Shown: piece by piece, positions 5,355 to 14,131 of the stretch
How positions within the stretch are numbered: the stretch's first letter is position 1
Layout: each line of letters starts with the position of its first letter
Source: Pseudomonadota bacterium
GTDB lineage: Bacteria; Pseudomonadota; Gammaproteobacteria; JAKAQQ01
Direction of reading: 5' to 3'
Assembly: GCA_021852325.1 (NCBI GenBank)
Contig: JAJZNM010000184.1
Span: 4,641 to 20,238 of the forward strand
Length of the DNA: 15,598 nt
Notes under the pieces: generated by a model
What the model saw: the letters and a program-made list of their open reading frames with translations, nothing else
The model's database searches: none
Told to the model about the DNA's origin: nothing
Position numbers and translations under genes: made by a program

Positions 5355-7364
5355 ATGCGCAAAGACCGATCCTTGTCCATGCGACCTGCCTCGCGAAACC
5401 TGCAGGCGGTTTTGCTGCTTTTCGGGCTCTGCCTCGCACCCTTGGCGCTGGCCAAACCCTACCTCGTCGTCCCCCAATCCTCCGAGAACGCGGTCGACAT
5501 TGTCGACACGGCCACGAACACGCTCACCGCGACGCTCCCCCTCGGGGCTGACCCGGAGGATGTTGTGATGGCTCCCAATGGAAATGAAGCCTACGTTGGC
5601 GCCGTGACCTCAACCACTTCGGGTTCCACGACGACCTTGACCTCGGCCATATACACCCTGGATCTCGCGAGCAGCTCCATCTCCGCCGAGACCACATTGC
5701 AAAGCGGGACGTCGAATATCGCGATCGGGGCCATGGCGATCTCGCCGGATGGCTCCCTGCTCTACGTCATGAACCCGTTGTCCGGTGTCCTCATGAGCGT
5801 CGATCTCGCCACGGGGGCTGTTGGCACCGTGACCCGCTACGGATCCGGGCAGGCACCGGCCGCAATGCTCGTCGGCACGACGGGGCGACACCTCTTCGTC
5901 ACCCTGACCAATGCAAGCGAGCTTTCCATCGTCACGTTGGCCACAGGCAACGTTTCCACGCTGACGATCCCGGACGGATTCGACCCGCTGGCCCTTGCCC
6001 TCTCACCGGATGGCAGCCGTCTTTACATCGCGAACTCGGGCAACAACACGATTGCAGTCCTAGATACTGAAACGGGATCCTTCCTCAATTCCATTACGGT
6101 CACCGGCTTTCCCGACAGCCTCTCGGTCTCACCCAATGGATCGACCCTAGCCGTCGCCCTGCCCGCTTCCGGGCTCGTGGATCTCATCCCAGTCGGCCAG
6201 TCGTCTCCGGTAACTCCGATCAATGTCGGGAGTGCTCCCTCGACGCTCGCTTATGCTCCCGATGGAACCCGTCTTTATGTCCTCGACAGTGCCGTCCCCG
6301 AACTCAGCGTGGTCGACACCGCGAACGCTTCGGTGGTTACCACACTTCAGCTCGCGAACGCGGCGACCATCGCGGGCGCTTTCGTGGGGGCTGGCGACAT
6401 CATCGCCCAGGGTGCCACGTTCGACCTGGATGAGAATACGGTCCTCGACGGTACCCTCACGGCTACAGACGATCTCGATCGGACCCTGAGCTATGCCTTG
6501 GCCGAGGACCCGGTCCACGGCCAGATGAACCTCACCGCCTCAGACGGTGCCTTTTCCTATACTCCGGCCTCAGGCTTTACCGGTGCCGATCACCTCGCCT
6601 TCACGGCTGCGGCTGCAAGCGGACCAGGCGCGCCGACGCTCCCGGTTTCCGCCCCCGCCCCCGTGCGCATCTGCGTGCTCCCGAGCCAGGTGAGCCTGGC
6701 TCCAATTCCCGCGACCGCCATCGCAGAGTCCACGAGTTCAGCCCCGACCGAAGGCATCGTCAGTTTCACGCCCAGCGTGAACTGCGGCCTGACTTTTTCT
6801 GCGGTATCCAGCAACCCGAGCCTCATTCCAGACAGCAGCATCGCATTCGGCGGGGTAGGTACCAACCAGTTCCTGACCTTGAGCCCTGCCGCTGGAGCAA
6901 GCGGAAACACGGACATCACCGTCACGGCAAAAACCCAGAACAATGCCTCAGCATCCCAAACTTTCTCGGTCTTCGTTGGCATGCCGCCCGTTATCTCCGG
7001 ACTGTCGGGTCCTTTCTATATCCTCGTCAGCAACAGCTTTGGTCCGATGAATTTTACGGTCACTGGAACCACCCCGATCACCTTTACAACCAGTTCGGAT
7101 GAGCCTGCCATCCTGCCGACAAGTGGCATCATCCTCGGTGGCTCGGGCGAAAACCGGACTCTGACGTTGCGTCCGATACCCAACCGGCTGGGAACCGCCG
7201 TCGCCACAGTCACCGCAACTGACGCTCACGGACTTCAAAGCACGGTATCCTTTGATGTAGAGGTGGTCCCGAATACGAATAGCAGTGCCGTTGATCCCAC
7301 CACACTGCTTTTCCTGCTGGCACTCCTCCTGATCGGCGGACGCCGTCGGCTGAGGTCTGCCTGA
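5355..7364 (+). CDS. Exported YncE-like beta-propeller protein with Ig-like repeats and a C-terminal sorting-type anchor
   Basis: This 669-residue protein is exported: a basic start, a hydrophobic core and an Ala-Leu-Ala site at 31-33. Residues 35-345 form repeated beta-propeller blades of the YncE/lactonase type, each with a SPDGSRLYIAN-like strand (128-140, 217-228, 258-268, 300-310). Residues 350-430 resemble a cadherin-like or VCBS-type domain (DENTVLDGTLTATD, then FSYTPASGFTGADHLAFT). Two related Ig-like units follow (about 440-541 and 545-637). The last 24 residues have a Val-Asp-Pro, a short hydrophobic run (651-660), Gly-Gly and RRRLR, resembling GlyGly-CTERM-like sorting tails. No catalytic residues are recognised. 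It is probably a surface or periplasmic binding or adhesion protein, but its function is unknown. An alternative start at 5379 gives a shorter signal peptide. purC begins 14 bases after its stop. Confidence 0.8.
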   Translation: MRKDRSLSMRPASRNLQAVLLLFGLCLAPLALAKPYLVVPQSSENAVDIVDTATNTLTATLPLGADPEDVVMAPNGNEAYVGAVTSTTSGSTTTLTSAIYTLDLASSSISAETTLQSGTSNIAIGAMAISPDGSLLYVMNPLSGVLMSVDLATGAVGTVTRYGSGQAPAAMLVGTTGRHLFVTLTNASELSIVTLATGNVSTLTIPDGFDPLALALSPDGSRLYIANSGNNTIAVLDTETGSFLNSITVTGFPDSLSVSPNGSTLAVALPASGLVDLIPVGQSSPVTPINVGSAPSTLAYAPDGTRLYVLDSAVPELSVVDTANASVVTTLQLANAATIAGAFVGAGDIIAQGATFDLDENTVLDGTLTATDDLDRTLSYALAEDPVHGQMNLTASDGAFSYTPASGFTGADHLAFTAAAASGPGAPTLPVSAPAPVRICVLPSQVSLAPIPATAIAESTSSAPTEGIVSFTPSVNCGLTFSAVSSNPSLIPDSSIAFGGVGTNQFLTLSPAAGASGNTDITVTAKTQNNASASQTFSVFVGMPPVISGLSGPFYILVSNSFGPMNFTVTGTTPITFTTSSDEPAILPTSGIILGGSGENRTLTLRPIPNRLGTAVATVTATDAHGLQSTVSFDVEVVPNTNSSAVDPTTLLFLLALLLIGGRRRLRSA

Positions 7365-7378
7365 ACTGCGCAGAGACG

Positions 7379-8290
7379 GTGGCACACTCGAAGCCGGAGG
7401 TCCAGGCGCCTGACGAGAAGGATCCGGGTCTCAGGCGCATTGGCTGCGGAAAGGTCCGGGATCTCTACCTCCTCGATCCGGAGCGTCTCCTCCTCGTGGC
7501 CACAGACCGGCTATCCGCTTTCGATGTCGTCTTTGCAGAACCCATCCCCGGCAAGGGACGGATCCTGACCGAATTGTCCCGGTACTGGTTCCGGGAAACG
7601 GCAGGCCTGATCCCGAACCATTGCCTGGATGACGAGTGGGAAAACCGGGTCCGTGCCGAATCGCTGGACTATCTCCAGGGGCGAACCCTGGTCGTCCGGA
7701 GGCTCAAACCCCTGCCGATCGAAGCGGTGGTCCGCGGCTATCTCACCGGATCCGCTTGGAAATCCTATCAACGGGGGCAACCCGTCTCAGGTCTATGCCT
7801 CCCACCCGGACGGCGCGAAGCCGAGCGCCTCGACTTCCCCCTCTACACCCCGACCAGCAAGGCACCCATCGGCGAACATGACCGCCCACTCACATTCGAC
7901 GAGACCGTGCAACAGATTGGCAACGGGGCGCTCGCCGAGATGATCCGCGCGAAGGCACTCGAGATCTACCGTTTGGCGGCCCTGCGGGCCGAAGCCGCTG
8001 GACTCATCATCGCAGATACGAAGATGGAGTTCGGCCTCGATGAGACGGGGGCCCTGTTCCTGATCGATGAACTCCTGACCCCCGATTCGTCCCGGTTCTG
8101 GCCGCGTGACACCTACGAGCCCGGTCGCACCCCGCCCGCTTTTGACAAGCAGTTCGTACGCGATTACCTCGAATCGATCGGCTGGAACAAACAACCTCCG
8201 CCACCGCCCCTTCCAGCCCCGATCCTTGAAGGAACCCGGGCCCGTTACGAGGAAGCGCGGAACCGGCTGCTCGGTTCCACAAGCGCCTAG
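7379..8290 (+). CDS. purC: Phosphoribosylaminoimidazole-succinocarboxamide (SAICAR) synthase
   Basis: This 303-residue cytoplasmic enzyme joins CAIR and aspartate, using ATP, to give SAICAR in purine synthesis. Motifs in order are GKVRDLY (24-30), ATDRLSAFDV (41-50), VRGYLTGSAWKSY (118-130), TPTSKA with EHD (158-168), IADTKMEFG (211-219) and DELLTPDSSRFWP (230-242). At about 300 residues it belongs to the longer form, unlike the roughly 240-residue E. coli and Bacillus enzymes. The start is GTG with only a weak AGAGA upstream, so poor initiation or coupling to the gene ending 14 bases earlier is possible. Its TAG stop shares bases with the lhr stop on the opposite strand. PurE and PurK, which make its substrate, are encoded at the far end of the window. 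Confidence 0.96.
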   Translation: MAHSKPEVQAPDEKDPGLRRIGCGKVRDLYLLDPERLLLVATDRLSAFDVVFAEPIPGKGRILTELSRYWFRETAGLIPNHCLDDEWENRVRAESLDYLQGRTLVVRRLKPLPIEAVVRGYLTGSAWKSYQRGQPVSGLCLPPGRREAERLDFPLYTPTSKAPIGEHDRPLTFDETVQQIGNGALAEMIRAKALEIYRLAALRAEAAGLIIADTKMEFGLDETGALFLIDELLTPDSSRFWPRDTYEPGRTPPAFDKQFVRDYLESIGWNKQPPPPPLPAPILEGTRARYEEARNRLLGSTSA

Positions 8291-11200
8291 AGGCCGCTCC
8301 GGCTGTCCGCTGTCCCGGTGAGGGACGGACGCACACCCACGCGCAAAAGGGCTTGGCGCCAGGCCCAGCGCTCCCCCTCGGAGGGCTCCTTCAGGAACTC
8401 GACCCGCCCGGCCATGCGCACCGCCATGAGTTCCCCGTCGTGCCAGAGCAAACGGTTGCCGGACATGGATGCGATCCGCGGACCCTCGAGCACACCACCG
8501 GTCAGGTTGAAGACATCGGAGGCCGACGCCGTGATCCAGGATCCATCGGCCGGCTGCCCGGCGATTACTTCCAAGGCTCCGACCGCTTCGGTCAGGGCGA
8601 ACTGCTCACCCGGAACTTCCGCGACGAAACGCCCGCCGCGGATCTCTTCACGGGCCTCGGGTCGACGATAGACTCGGGCCAGATCGCGCCAAGGCCACCG
8701 GCCGGCCTCCCGGGCCATGAGCCCGGAGAACACGATCCCATACCGCCGGAGCAGGACCCGCGCGTAGACTTCGAGATCGTCGAGACTGGTCCCCGCACCA
8801 GGGTTCCGGGTTTGGGGCCAGACGAACCAGCGTCCACCCTGGGGGCTGAAACGGGCAGGCCGTTCCTTGCTCCAGCGGGAACCCAGGATCCGTGGAGACC
8901 AGAGCCGACGGAGATCCGTGTACCGATCTGTTCCCACGAGACCCTGGTTGACGAGCTCGAGGAGTGCCCGATCGAGGATCTCGGGCAGGAGGGCATTCCG
9001 GGATTCAAGATCGGAACGGAACAAGGCTCCCTCGCCTCGCAACTGGTCATAGATCCTTTGTGCAACTTCTGAAAGTCCCACCGGATCCGCTGCCTGCTCC
9101 CCCCGCTCGAGACGGAGCCAGGTGTCGAGATGTTCACGCGGAATCCAGATGAGAGATGCGGTCTTGAGCGGCTGAAGACCGTGTACGGGGCGGTGTGCCT
9201 GGTGGCGCAGCCAGTGGAGGCTGCCCTGGGTCATGAACTCATCGAGCTCGGACGCGGCAAAGGCGGGTAAGCGGAGCGGAAGGATCTCCCGCTCGAGAGC
9301 TGGTGCGGGCATCGGCCACCCCTCAAGACGATCCAGTGCCTCAATCAACGTATCACCGCCCTGCGAGGCCCCGGAGACACCCTGCCAGGCAAAAAGGTAA
9401 CGGAACCAGACCGTGAGCGGGATCGCGGATGAGAGCCTGCGTCGCACCTCGCGCCGTTCGCGCATGAATCGCGCGAGGAGCCTGCGGTCGGTCCACAGCG
9501 GGGGCGCATCGGGCGTTGCACCCGGCGTCCACGCCATCAGCATGCCCTCGCCTTCGAGGCGTGCCAGGGCCGAGGTGATCGGGGCGCCGGGCAGTCCCCA
9601 GCGATCGGCCAGCTGATCTTTGGAAACCGGCAACGCGTGCTCGAAGTAGCTCCGCAGCAGTTCGCAGAACGCGTCGTCCACCTCCACCGGAGCTGCGCGT
9701 CCGGCACCGACATCAAGATCCCGAGGCCCGGGGTGGACGTCGGGGAAGAGCAACCGAAACTCACGAAAGCGGTCGGCCGCGACCCAGAAGCGCCTACGGG
9801 TGGTCATGGCACGGACTGCCCGGCCCTGGGCACCCAGAACATCCATGAAACTCGCGGGGTCAGCTCCGGCCGGTCCCCTCCAGCCCCGCGCCTCCTCTTC
9901 CGTCACCAGACCGCGTTCGGACAGAGCAATCACGAGGTCATCGGGCGTCTGGATGGACGGTGAGAGCGCCTCGGCGAACTTCGCGAGGATCACCGGGTCG
10001 AGAGCGGGCTCATCCACCTCCAAGTAGGGGCCTCGTGACACGTTCCGGGTGCGGCGCTCCTCTGCTGGCGCCGGGTCGAGAAATGCGTAGGGCCGTGCCG
10101 CAAGGATCTCTTCGGCCAGTGGGGAAGGGTCATGGCGCTCCCGGAACACCCACCGGATCTCGCCGCGCGCAATCCGCTCGAGGAGAGCGATCCAACCCGG
10201 GGTATCCAGGGATTCGTTGAGGCAGTCCTCGAGCGCCTGGCCGATCAACGGGTGGTCTGGGACAGGAATCGAACCGGCCAGGTTCTCGGGGCAAGCCAGG
10301 GCATCCGGGAAAAGGATCGTGAGGAGGTCTTCTGCCTCTGCACGCTGATGGGGTGGCGGCCGCGGTCCCCGCGCGGTGCGCCTCGGCACCGCAAGCGCGG
10401 TTTGAGCGACCCAGCGCCACCGCGTGACGAACAGCGGGGTCGCAAGGAGTGCCTGGATGAGGAGATCCCGAGAACGTTCCGGTTTCAGGGATTCGATCAG
10501 GGATTCGAGGGGGAAGCTATGCCTCGGACCCAGAGAGAGTACGAGACTGTCTTCGAGCGCTGCCGCCTGGAGCTCGAAGTTGAACTGCCGGCAGAACCGT
10601 TTGCGGAGCGCCCATCCCCAGGCCCGGTTGATCCGTGACCCCCAAGGAGAATGGATCACGAGGTGACTGTCACCGACCGCATCGAAAAAGCGTTCTACGA
10701 GGAGTGTCTCAGGTCCGGGCAAGGCCCCGAAGCAGGCCATGGCATCCGACCAGTACCGTGCGAGCAGGCAGGCGGGCGTCCCGCCCACGCCCGGGATACC
10801 CGCGAGCCAGGGTACGAGATCCTCTCCCGCCTGAAGGCGTCTTGAAGCCTCACCCTGGAGTCCGGCCAGGACCTCGGACAATTCACGGCTGCGGCCGGGC
10901 GCCTCGCCGATCCAGAACGGAACCGATGGCATGGCACCCGGAGCCTCCTCGACTTCAACCCGGGTGTCGCGGACCCGCAGGATCCGGTAACAGGCGTTGC
11001 CCAGCTGAAACACATCGCCCGGGCTGCTTTCGAACGCAAACTCCTCATGCAGGGTCCCGATCCGGCAATCCGCCGGCATGAGCCAGACTTCGAGATCGAA
11101 CTGGTCGGGCAGGACCCCGGCATTGAGCCACGCGGCAATCCGCGCTCCGGGACGTGCCTGGAGACGTCCCTCGACACGATCCCAGTAAAGAAGTGCCTGG

Positions 11201-12588
11201 CGACGGTGACCCCAGCGGTTCGTAAAACCCTGGCAGAGGAGTTCCAGGATCGACTCAAAATCCGCACTCGAAATGTCCCGGTAGGGCCATGCTTGCCGGA
11301 TCAGGTCAAACAGCTTCCGGTGGCTCGCATCGGCAACCGAAACCTCGGCCACGACCTGCTGTGCCAGGACATCCCGGGCGCCCACGGGAATCTCAAGCCG
11401 TTCGAGGAGCCGTCCTTCGAGCGCACGCGCCAAGGCCACGCCTTCAGCAAGGTCCTGGCGCGAGAGAGGAAAGAGCCGCCCCCGGGGAGTGGCTCCCAGG
11501 CGATGTCCGGAACGCCCCACGCGCTGGATCAGGGCATGGATTCTTTTCGGCGAGCCGATCTGGCACACGAGGTCGATGGTTCCGAGATCGATGCCGAGTT
11601 CGAGCGAGGCGGTTGCAACCAGCACCTTGAGCCGGCCCGACCGGAGGCGGCTCTCGACGGCAAGCCGTGTCTCGCGCGCGAGGCTGCCATGGTGGCAACC
11701 GACCTCTTCCGCCCCGAGGCGCTCCGCAAGTTGCCGTGCGGTCCGCTCGGCCAGCCGCCGGGTATTGGTGAAGACGAGCGTCGTCCGGACCTCCCGGGCC
11801 AGCTCCGCAATCCGGTCATACAAAAGGCCCCATTGCTCCTGGGCAAGTACAGCCCCGGTGAAGGGAGTCGGCACTTCCAGAGCAAAATCCAGATCCCGGC
11901 TCCTCCCCCCGTCGACAATCGCAAGGGGCGTGCCTGAACCGGCCAGAGCCTTGGCCACAGCATCCGGCGGGCGGAGAGTCGCCGACAGGGCAATGCGCTG
12001 CAGCGGCCGCCCGGTCAACCCTGCAAGCCGTTCGATCGACAGGAGGAGATGCGCGCCACGCTTGGTGTCAATCCAGGCATGCACCTCGTCGAGAATCACC
12101 GTACGCACGTCCTTGAGCAGCGTGCGCCCACCCGGGTTTGTCAGCAGGAGAAACAGTGATTCTGGGGTCGTGAGCAGGAGATGCGGAGGCTTGCGTATCA
12201 TCCGCCGCCGTTCAGCAGCCGGCGTGTCACCGGTGCGGAGCGCGAGGCGGACGCCAAAGTCCGGATAGCCTTGGCGATGGGCGAGTTCGGCGAGACCGGC
12301 GCAGGGGATTTCGAGATTCTGGCGGATGTCGGCCACGAGCGCGCGCAGGGGTGACACGTAGAGAACCTGGCAGCGATCCTCGAGATGCCCGAGTACGGAC
12401 TGCGCGAGCAGGCGATCGAGAGCGACCAGGAAGGCGGCCAGGGTCTTGCCGGAGCCGGTCGGAGCCATGACCAGGCTGCTCTGCCAGCCGGCAATGGCTT
12501 TCCAGGCCTCCTCCTGCACCGGGTAGGGGACGCCCAAGGTATTGCGGAACCACTCGACCGTGAGCGGATGGAAGTACGATGGGGTCAT
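8287..12588 (-). CDS. lhr: Lhr-type large ATP-dependent helicase
   Basis: This 1433-residue superfamily 2 helicase is close to the size of E. coli Lhr (about 1540). Motifs, numbered from the chosen start, are the Q-motif region PVQEEAW (23-29), Walker A APTGSGKT (42-49), TTPESL, the DEVH box (167-170), SATL (202-205), motif V ATASLELGIDLG (325-336) and motif VI QRVGRSGHR (355-363). Beyond the helicase core are Lhr hallmarks: VPFWIGEAPGRSRELS, VIHSPWGSRINRAWGWALRKRF and the C-terminal GRFVAEVPGEQFAL. Lhr proteins translocate 3' to 5' on DNA and act in repair; a uracil-DNA glycosylase activity has been reported for the E. coli C-terminal part. The ATG at 12588 has AGGGGA about four bases upstream and starts at the conserved region; an ATG at 12651 would add 21 unconserved residues. 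The MFS gene ends 78 bases upstream. No nuclease or ligase partner is adjacent. Confidence 0.95.
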   Translation of the reverse strand: MTPSYFHPLTVEWFRNTLGVPYPVQEEAWKAIAGWQSSLVMAPTGSGKTLAAFLVALDRLLAQSVLGHLEDRCQVLYVSPLRALVADIRQNLEIPCAGLAELAHRQGYPDFGVRLALRTGDTPAAERRRMIRKPPHLLLTTPESLFLLLTNPGGRTLLKDVRTVILDEVHAWIDTKRGAHLLLSIERLAGLTGRPLQRIALSATLRPPDAVAKALAGSGTPLAIVDGGRSRDLDFALEVPTPFTGAVLAQEQWGLLYDRIAELAREVRTTLVFTNTRRLAERTARQLAERLGAEEVGCHHGSLARETRLAVESRLRSGRLKVLVATASLELGIDLGTIDLVCQIGSPKRIHALIQRVGRSGHRLGATPRGRLFPLSRQDLAEGVALARALEGRLLERLEIPVGARDVLAQQVVAEVSVADASHRKLFDLIRQAWPYRDISSADFESILELLCQGFTNRWGHRRQALLYWDRVEGRLQARPGARIAAWLNAGVLPDQFDLEVWLMPADCRIGTLHEEFAFESSPGDVFQLGNACYRILRVRDTRVEVEEAPGAMPSVPFWIGEAPGRSRELSEVLAGLQGEASRRLQAGEDLVPWLAGIPGVGGTPACLLARYWSDAMACFGALPGPETLLVERFFDAVGDSHLVIHSPWGSRINRAWGWALRKRFCRQFNFELQAAALEDSLVLSLGPRHSFPLESLIESLKPERSRDLLIQALLATPLFVTRWRWVAQTALAVPRRTARGPRPPPHQRAEAEDLLTILFPDALACPENLAGSIPVPDHPLIGQALEDCLNESLDTPGWIALLERIARGEIRWVFRERHDPSPLAEEILAARPYAFLDPAPAEERRTRNVSRGPYLEVDEPALDPVILAKFAEALSPSIQTPDDLVIALSERGLVTEEEARGWRGPAGADPASFMDVLGAQGRAVRAMTTRRRFWVAADRFREFRLLFPDVHPGPRDLDVGAGRAAPVEVDDAFCELLRSYFEHALPVSKDQLADRWGLPGAPITSALARLEGEGMLMAWTPGATPDAPPLWTDRRLLARFMRERREVRRRLSSAIPLTVWFRYLFAWQGVSGASQGGDTLIEALDRLEGWPMPAPALEREILPLRLPAFAASELDEFMTQGSLHWLRHQAHRPVHGLQPLKTASLIWIPREHLDTWLRLERGEQAADPVGLSEVAQRIYDQLRGEGALFRSDLESRNALLPEILDRALLELVNQGLVGTDRYTDLRRLWSPRILGSRWSKERPARFSPQGGRWFVWPQTRNPGAGTSLDDLEVYARVLLRRYGIVFSGLMAREAGRWPWRDLARVYRRPEAREEIRGGRFVAEVPGEQFALTEAVGALEVIAGQPADGSWITASASDVFNLTGGVLEGPRIASMSGNRLLWHDGELMAVRMAGRVEFLKEPSEGERWAWRQALLRVGVRPSLTGTADSRSGL

Positions 12589-12666
12589 GGATCCCCTGGA
12601 CTGCCCGCAGGATCCGGATGCCGCCACGCCCTCCCAATCCTCCCCGTCCATCCCTGATCGCCTCGG

Positions 12667-13866
12667 CTAGTGGAGTGGTCCGCGAGAGGGCGCCGGGCGC
12701 ATCACGGGCAACCCCCAGAGCGCGACCGGCAAGGCCAAAAATCCGATCCCCGCAGCGCACCCGATCGTCCGTTCGAGGCCGATCGCGGGAATCAGGGCGC
12801 TGAGCAACAGGAGCCCGAGTGCCCCGAGCGCATTTCCGAGACCCAGCGCCACCCCGGAGGCGAAGGCCGGCTCATCCGGACAAAGATCCTGGCCGATCGG
12901 AATCGTGACCGGCAACGTGGCAAAGAGCGTGATCCCGAGGCCCGCAAGGAGGGCATAGCCCCAGGGCAGTGGTACCGCCAGGTAGGCGAGGAGGAACAGT
13001 GGCGAGAGCAGGCTCATCACGGCCAGGACCCGGCGACGGCCCAGATGATCTGCAAGCCACCCACCGCCGAGATTGCCGATCACCCCGACCAAGAGCTGGA
13101 CGCTGATGAGCGTGGCACCGACGACGAGGGAACCACCCGAACGGTACCAGAGCAGCGGGATCAGGGTCACACTCGCGTAAACCAGCGTGGCACGCAATCC
13201 CGCAAATCCGAGAAGCGGCAGGAGCGGTTTCACGCGTGCAAGCCAAGGACGCTTCGCCCGCCCGCGAGGCGACGCCCGGGATCCCGGTACCGCGTGGAGG
13301 AGCCAAGGCGCGACGAGTGCCGTGGGAATCAGAAAGATGAGGAGCCCGCGAAATCCGAACCCCACCACGATCAGGCTCGCGAGCAGGGGCCAGAGTCCAC
13401 GTCCGATCTCCCCACCCACGAGGAAAATCGACATGACCTGCGATGCGTGGCGTTCGTGCGCGAGCTCCCGCGCCGCGGCCAGACCCGGCGGATGGAACGC
13501 GGAGTTGCCGATACCGACCGCGAGCAGCACCCCGATGAGGAGCGCGTAGCTGTCTGCGACCCCGACCAGTGCCGCACCTAACGTGCTGAGACAGAGGCCG
13601 GGCAGAAAGAACCAGCCCCGGCCATAGCGGTCGGCCAGCCAGCCCATGACCGGCTGGAGCGCCTGCCCGATGAGCAGTGCCGACATGATGACGCCCGCAG
13701 CCGCATCCGGCAGGGCGAGCCGCACGAGGACCGCGGGCAGGATCCCCGGCAGAAAATTGACGGCCCCATCATTGAGGACATGCGCAAGCGTGAGGACCCC
13801 GAGGCGGAGGCTCAGTAGTGGCTTGGGTGCAGTCTCGAGACCAAGTTCGGGGCTCAGCGTATTCAA
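12667..13866 (-). CDS. MFS transporter, fosmidomycin-resistance (Fsr)-like
   Basis: This protein of about 399 residues is highly hydrophobic, with the roughly 12 membrane spans and central basic loop (SRASPRGRAKR) expected of the major facilitator superfamily. LTLAHVLNDGAVNFLPGILP, then QPVMGWLADRYGRGW and IGNSAFHPPGLAAARELA with VGGEIGRGLWPLLAS, recall the Fsr drug-efflux subgroup; the second half repeats GGGWLADHLGRRR. Function is probably proton-driven export, with substrate unknown. The start is uncertain. I prefer TTG at 13866, which leaves about 16 residues before the first span. An ATG at 14001 would add 45 Arg-rich residues unlike a transporter, and a candidate promoter lies inside that stretch. 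The only ribosome-binding match is a weak GGGA within a CGGGATCCCG palindrome (13871-13880). It is upstream of lhr on the same strand, 78 bases apart. Confidence 0.88.
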   Translation of the reverse strand: MNTLSPELGLETAPKPLLSLRLGVLTLAHVLNDGAVNFLPGILPAVLVRLALPDAAAGVIMSALLIGQALQPVMGWLADRYGRGWFFLPGLCLSTLGAALVGVADSYALLIGVLLAVGIGNSAFHPPGLAAARELAHERHASQVMSIFLVGGEIGRGLWPLLASLIVVGFGFRGLLIFLIPTALVAPWLLHAVPGSRASPRGRAKRPWLARVKPLLPLLGFAGLRATLVYASVTLIPLLWYRSGGSLVVGATLISVQLLVGVIGNLGGGWLADHLGRRRVLAVMSLLSPLFLLAYLAVPLPWGYALLAGLGITLFATLPVTIPIGQDLCPDEPAFASGVALGLGNALGALGLLLLSALIPAIGLERTIGCAAGIGFLALPVALWGLPVMRPAPSRGPLH

Positions 13867-13888
13867 GTCGCGGGATCCCGGGAAGTCG

Positions 13889-13918
13889 CTTGACGCTTGA
13901 CGATCGCTAGTATAGCGA
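13889..13918 (-). promoter_or_regulatory. Possible MFS-gene promoter and operator
   Basis: On the minus strand TATACT (13914-13909) matches the -10 consensus at five of six positions and lies within a perfect palindrome, TCGCTA-three bases-TAGCGA (13904-13918). Immediately downstream in the transcript direction is a tandem direct repeat, two adjacent copies of CTTGACG when read on the plus strand (13889-13902). Such symmetry over a -10 box plus repeats at the start site is typical of repressor-controlled efflux genes. No good -35 box and no adjacent regulator gene are seen. Confidence 0.4.
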
Positions 13919-14043
13919 GATCCCTCGAGGGTCGCGTTTCGATCGCACCCCCGGCGCTCCCGGAGAGCAAGGCACCGGGACCCTCGCACCCTCCGTGTCA
14001 CGGTTCCGGTCCGGCTCGTACACCTCAGAATGCGTTTCCGGGA

Positions 14044-14127
14044 GGGGCGGGATGCCCCGGGAGGCCACCTCAGGGTGCAGGGTGCGCTCGCGAGACCGAC
14101 ACGTGGTCAGATCGGGCTACCGGTCTC
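14044..14127 (-). other. Structured region downstream of purK
   Basis: The roughly 265-base gap between purK and the MFS gene holds no recognisable gene. Just after the purK stop are the arms GAGACCG and CGGTCTC (14127-14121 and 14098-14092), seven base pairs around a 22-base loop. Further on is a compact hairpin, GGGGC-five bases-GCCCC (14044-14058). Neither has a run of T after it on the minus strand, so any termination would probably be Rho-dependent or the hairpins may act as 3' end barriers. Function is not shown. Confidence 0.35.
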
Positions 14128-14131
14128 CACA

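Noticed and set aside
8318..12657. Many open frames on the plus strand and in other frames across lhr
   Set aside because: They have skewed Arg/Pro/Gly-rich composition and no family motifs; they are shadows of the GC-rich lhr coding sequence.
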